Source: an uncultured Eubacteriales bacterium
Lineage (GTDB): Bacteria; Bacillota; Clostridia; TANB77; CAG-508
NCBI GenBank assembly: GCA_949288175.1
Contig: CASEIV010000010.1
Location: 1-53,690, forward strand
Reading direction: 5' to 3'
DNA: 53,690 bases
A model generated the notes under the pieces. The model saw only the letters and a program-made list of their open reading frames with translations. It did no database searches and was not told where the DNA came from. The translations under genes and the position numbers were made by a program. Below are positions 53,499 to 53,690 of the stretch, one piece after another; position 1 is the first letter of the stretch; the number at the start of each line of letters is the position of its first letter.

Positions 53499-53690
53499 AT
53501 GATTAATACTTTAGACGAATTGTGGACAAAAATTCAAGTAGAATTTAATAATAGATTTAAAGAATCAGAAGAAAAAACAGATAAGAGATTTAAAGACATG
53601 GAAGTAAAGATAGACCAAAGATTCAAAGAATCAGAAGAAAAAACAGATAAGAGATTTAAAGACATGGAAGTAAAGATAGACCAAAGATTC
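53499..53690 (+). CDS. Hendecad-repeat coiled-coil protein, 5' part (cut by window end)
   Basis: An open frame begins at ATG 53499, eight bases after GGAGGTGAG, and runs off the window after 64 codons. After MINTLDELWTKIQVEFNN it consists of 11-residue units alternating RFKESEEKTDK and RFKDMEVKIDQ, so the 22-residue pair is repeated twice before the cut. At DNA level this is a 66-bp tandem repeat (53553-53618, 53619-53684) with a single T/C difference. Eleven-residue periodicity suggests a right-handed or straight coiled coil. Function unknown. Confidence 0.8.
   Translation, partial: MINTLDELWTKIQVEFNNRFKESEEKTDKRFKDMEVKIDQRFKESEEKTDKRFKDMEVKIDQRF
53553..53684 (+). repeat. 66-bp tandem repeat inside the coiled-coil gene
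   Basis: Two copies of a 66-bp unit that differ at one base (AGATTTAAAG against AGATTCAAAG) start a tandem array continuing past the window edge. Near identity at DNA level points to recent expansion by slippage or recombination. Confidence 0.9.

Overview
The window is about 53.7 kb of AT-rich DNA with typical Firmicutes signals: strong AGGAGG-type ribosome binding sites, TTGACA/TATAAT-type promoters, A/T-biased codons, spoVA sporulation genes, IreB, WhiA, mini-RNase III and an L20-type leader. It looks like a low-GC, spore-forming (or formerly spore-forming) Clostridia genome. Most of it is chromosomal core. No phage, CRISPR array, transposase gene or intact IS was seen.

Layout. 1-1500: 3' end of groEL, a convergent three-tRNA operon (Val-Asp-Phe, minus strand) and a 38-residue Cys-rich miniprotein. 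1600-4230 (minus): a long-chain acyl-CoA synthetase and a membrane-anchored unknown. 4380-10840: a G5/SH3/glucosaminidase wall enzyme, then an operon with a VirB2-like small membrane protein, an 809-residue CpaE/TadZ-like protein with AT-hook and LPGF repeats, a degenerate GGDEF protein, ireB, ruvX and a DUF1292 gene. 10930-15160: unknown membrane proteins, rbgA, an HD-like protein and mrnC. 15220-23670: rpsO-pnp, an MscS channel, prmC, whiA-hemW and infC-rpmI-rplT behind an L20-type attenuator; infC appears to start at AUA. 23917-26667: a large secreted papain-like protease with an LPHAG surface-anchor signal. 26750-29040 (minus): dodecin-spoVAC-spoVAD-spoVAE, with spoVAD and spoVAE each interrupted by one apparent extra base. 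29309-30625: rsmB. 30807-40594: a complete type IV pilus locus (pilM-pilN fusion, pilO, a PilP-like protein, two major-type pilins, pilD, two minor pilins, pilB, pilT, pilC). 40927-43179: ROK kinase, an orphan transketolase C-terminal subunit and a small unknown. 43422-50348: ftsE-ftsX followed by three tandem coiled-coil/M23 peptidoglycan hydrolase factors and a CtpA protease, a cell-separation module. 50459-52724: pgsA, greA, deoD. The end holds a small membrane protein with a structured leader and the start of a hendecad-repeat coiled-coil protein cut by the window edge.

How the parts relate. The ftsEX-M23-ctpA block and the glucosaminidase upstream are cell-wall remodelling functions; the pilus block builds and retracts surface fibres; the ribosomal, RNase and methyltransferase genes form ordinary translation operons.

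The least explained signal is a set of long non-coding palindromes between genes. At least two groups have short conserved loop sequences (GGGGACGG..GC, or TGTGTCGCAACC ... TCGCTTACGC) while their near-perfect stems are different at every locus. I regard this 'conserved loop, private stem' pattern as the best candidate for an undescribed element class in the window.
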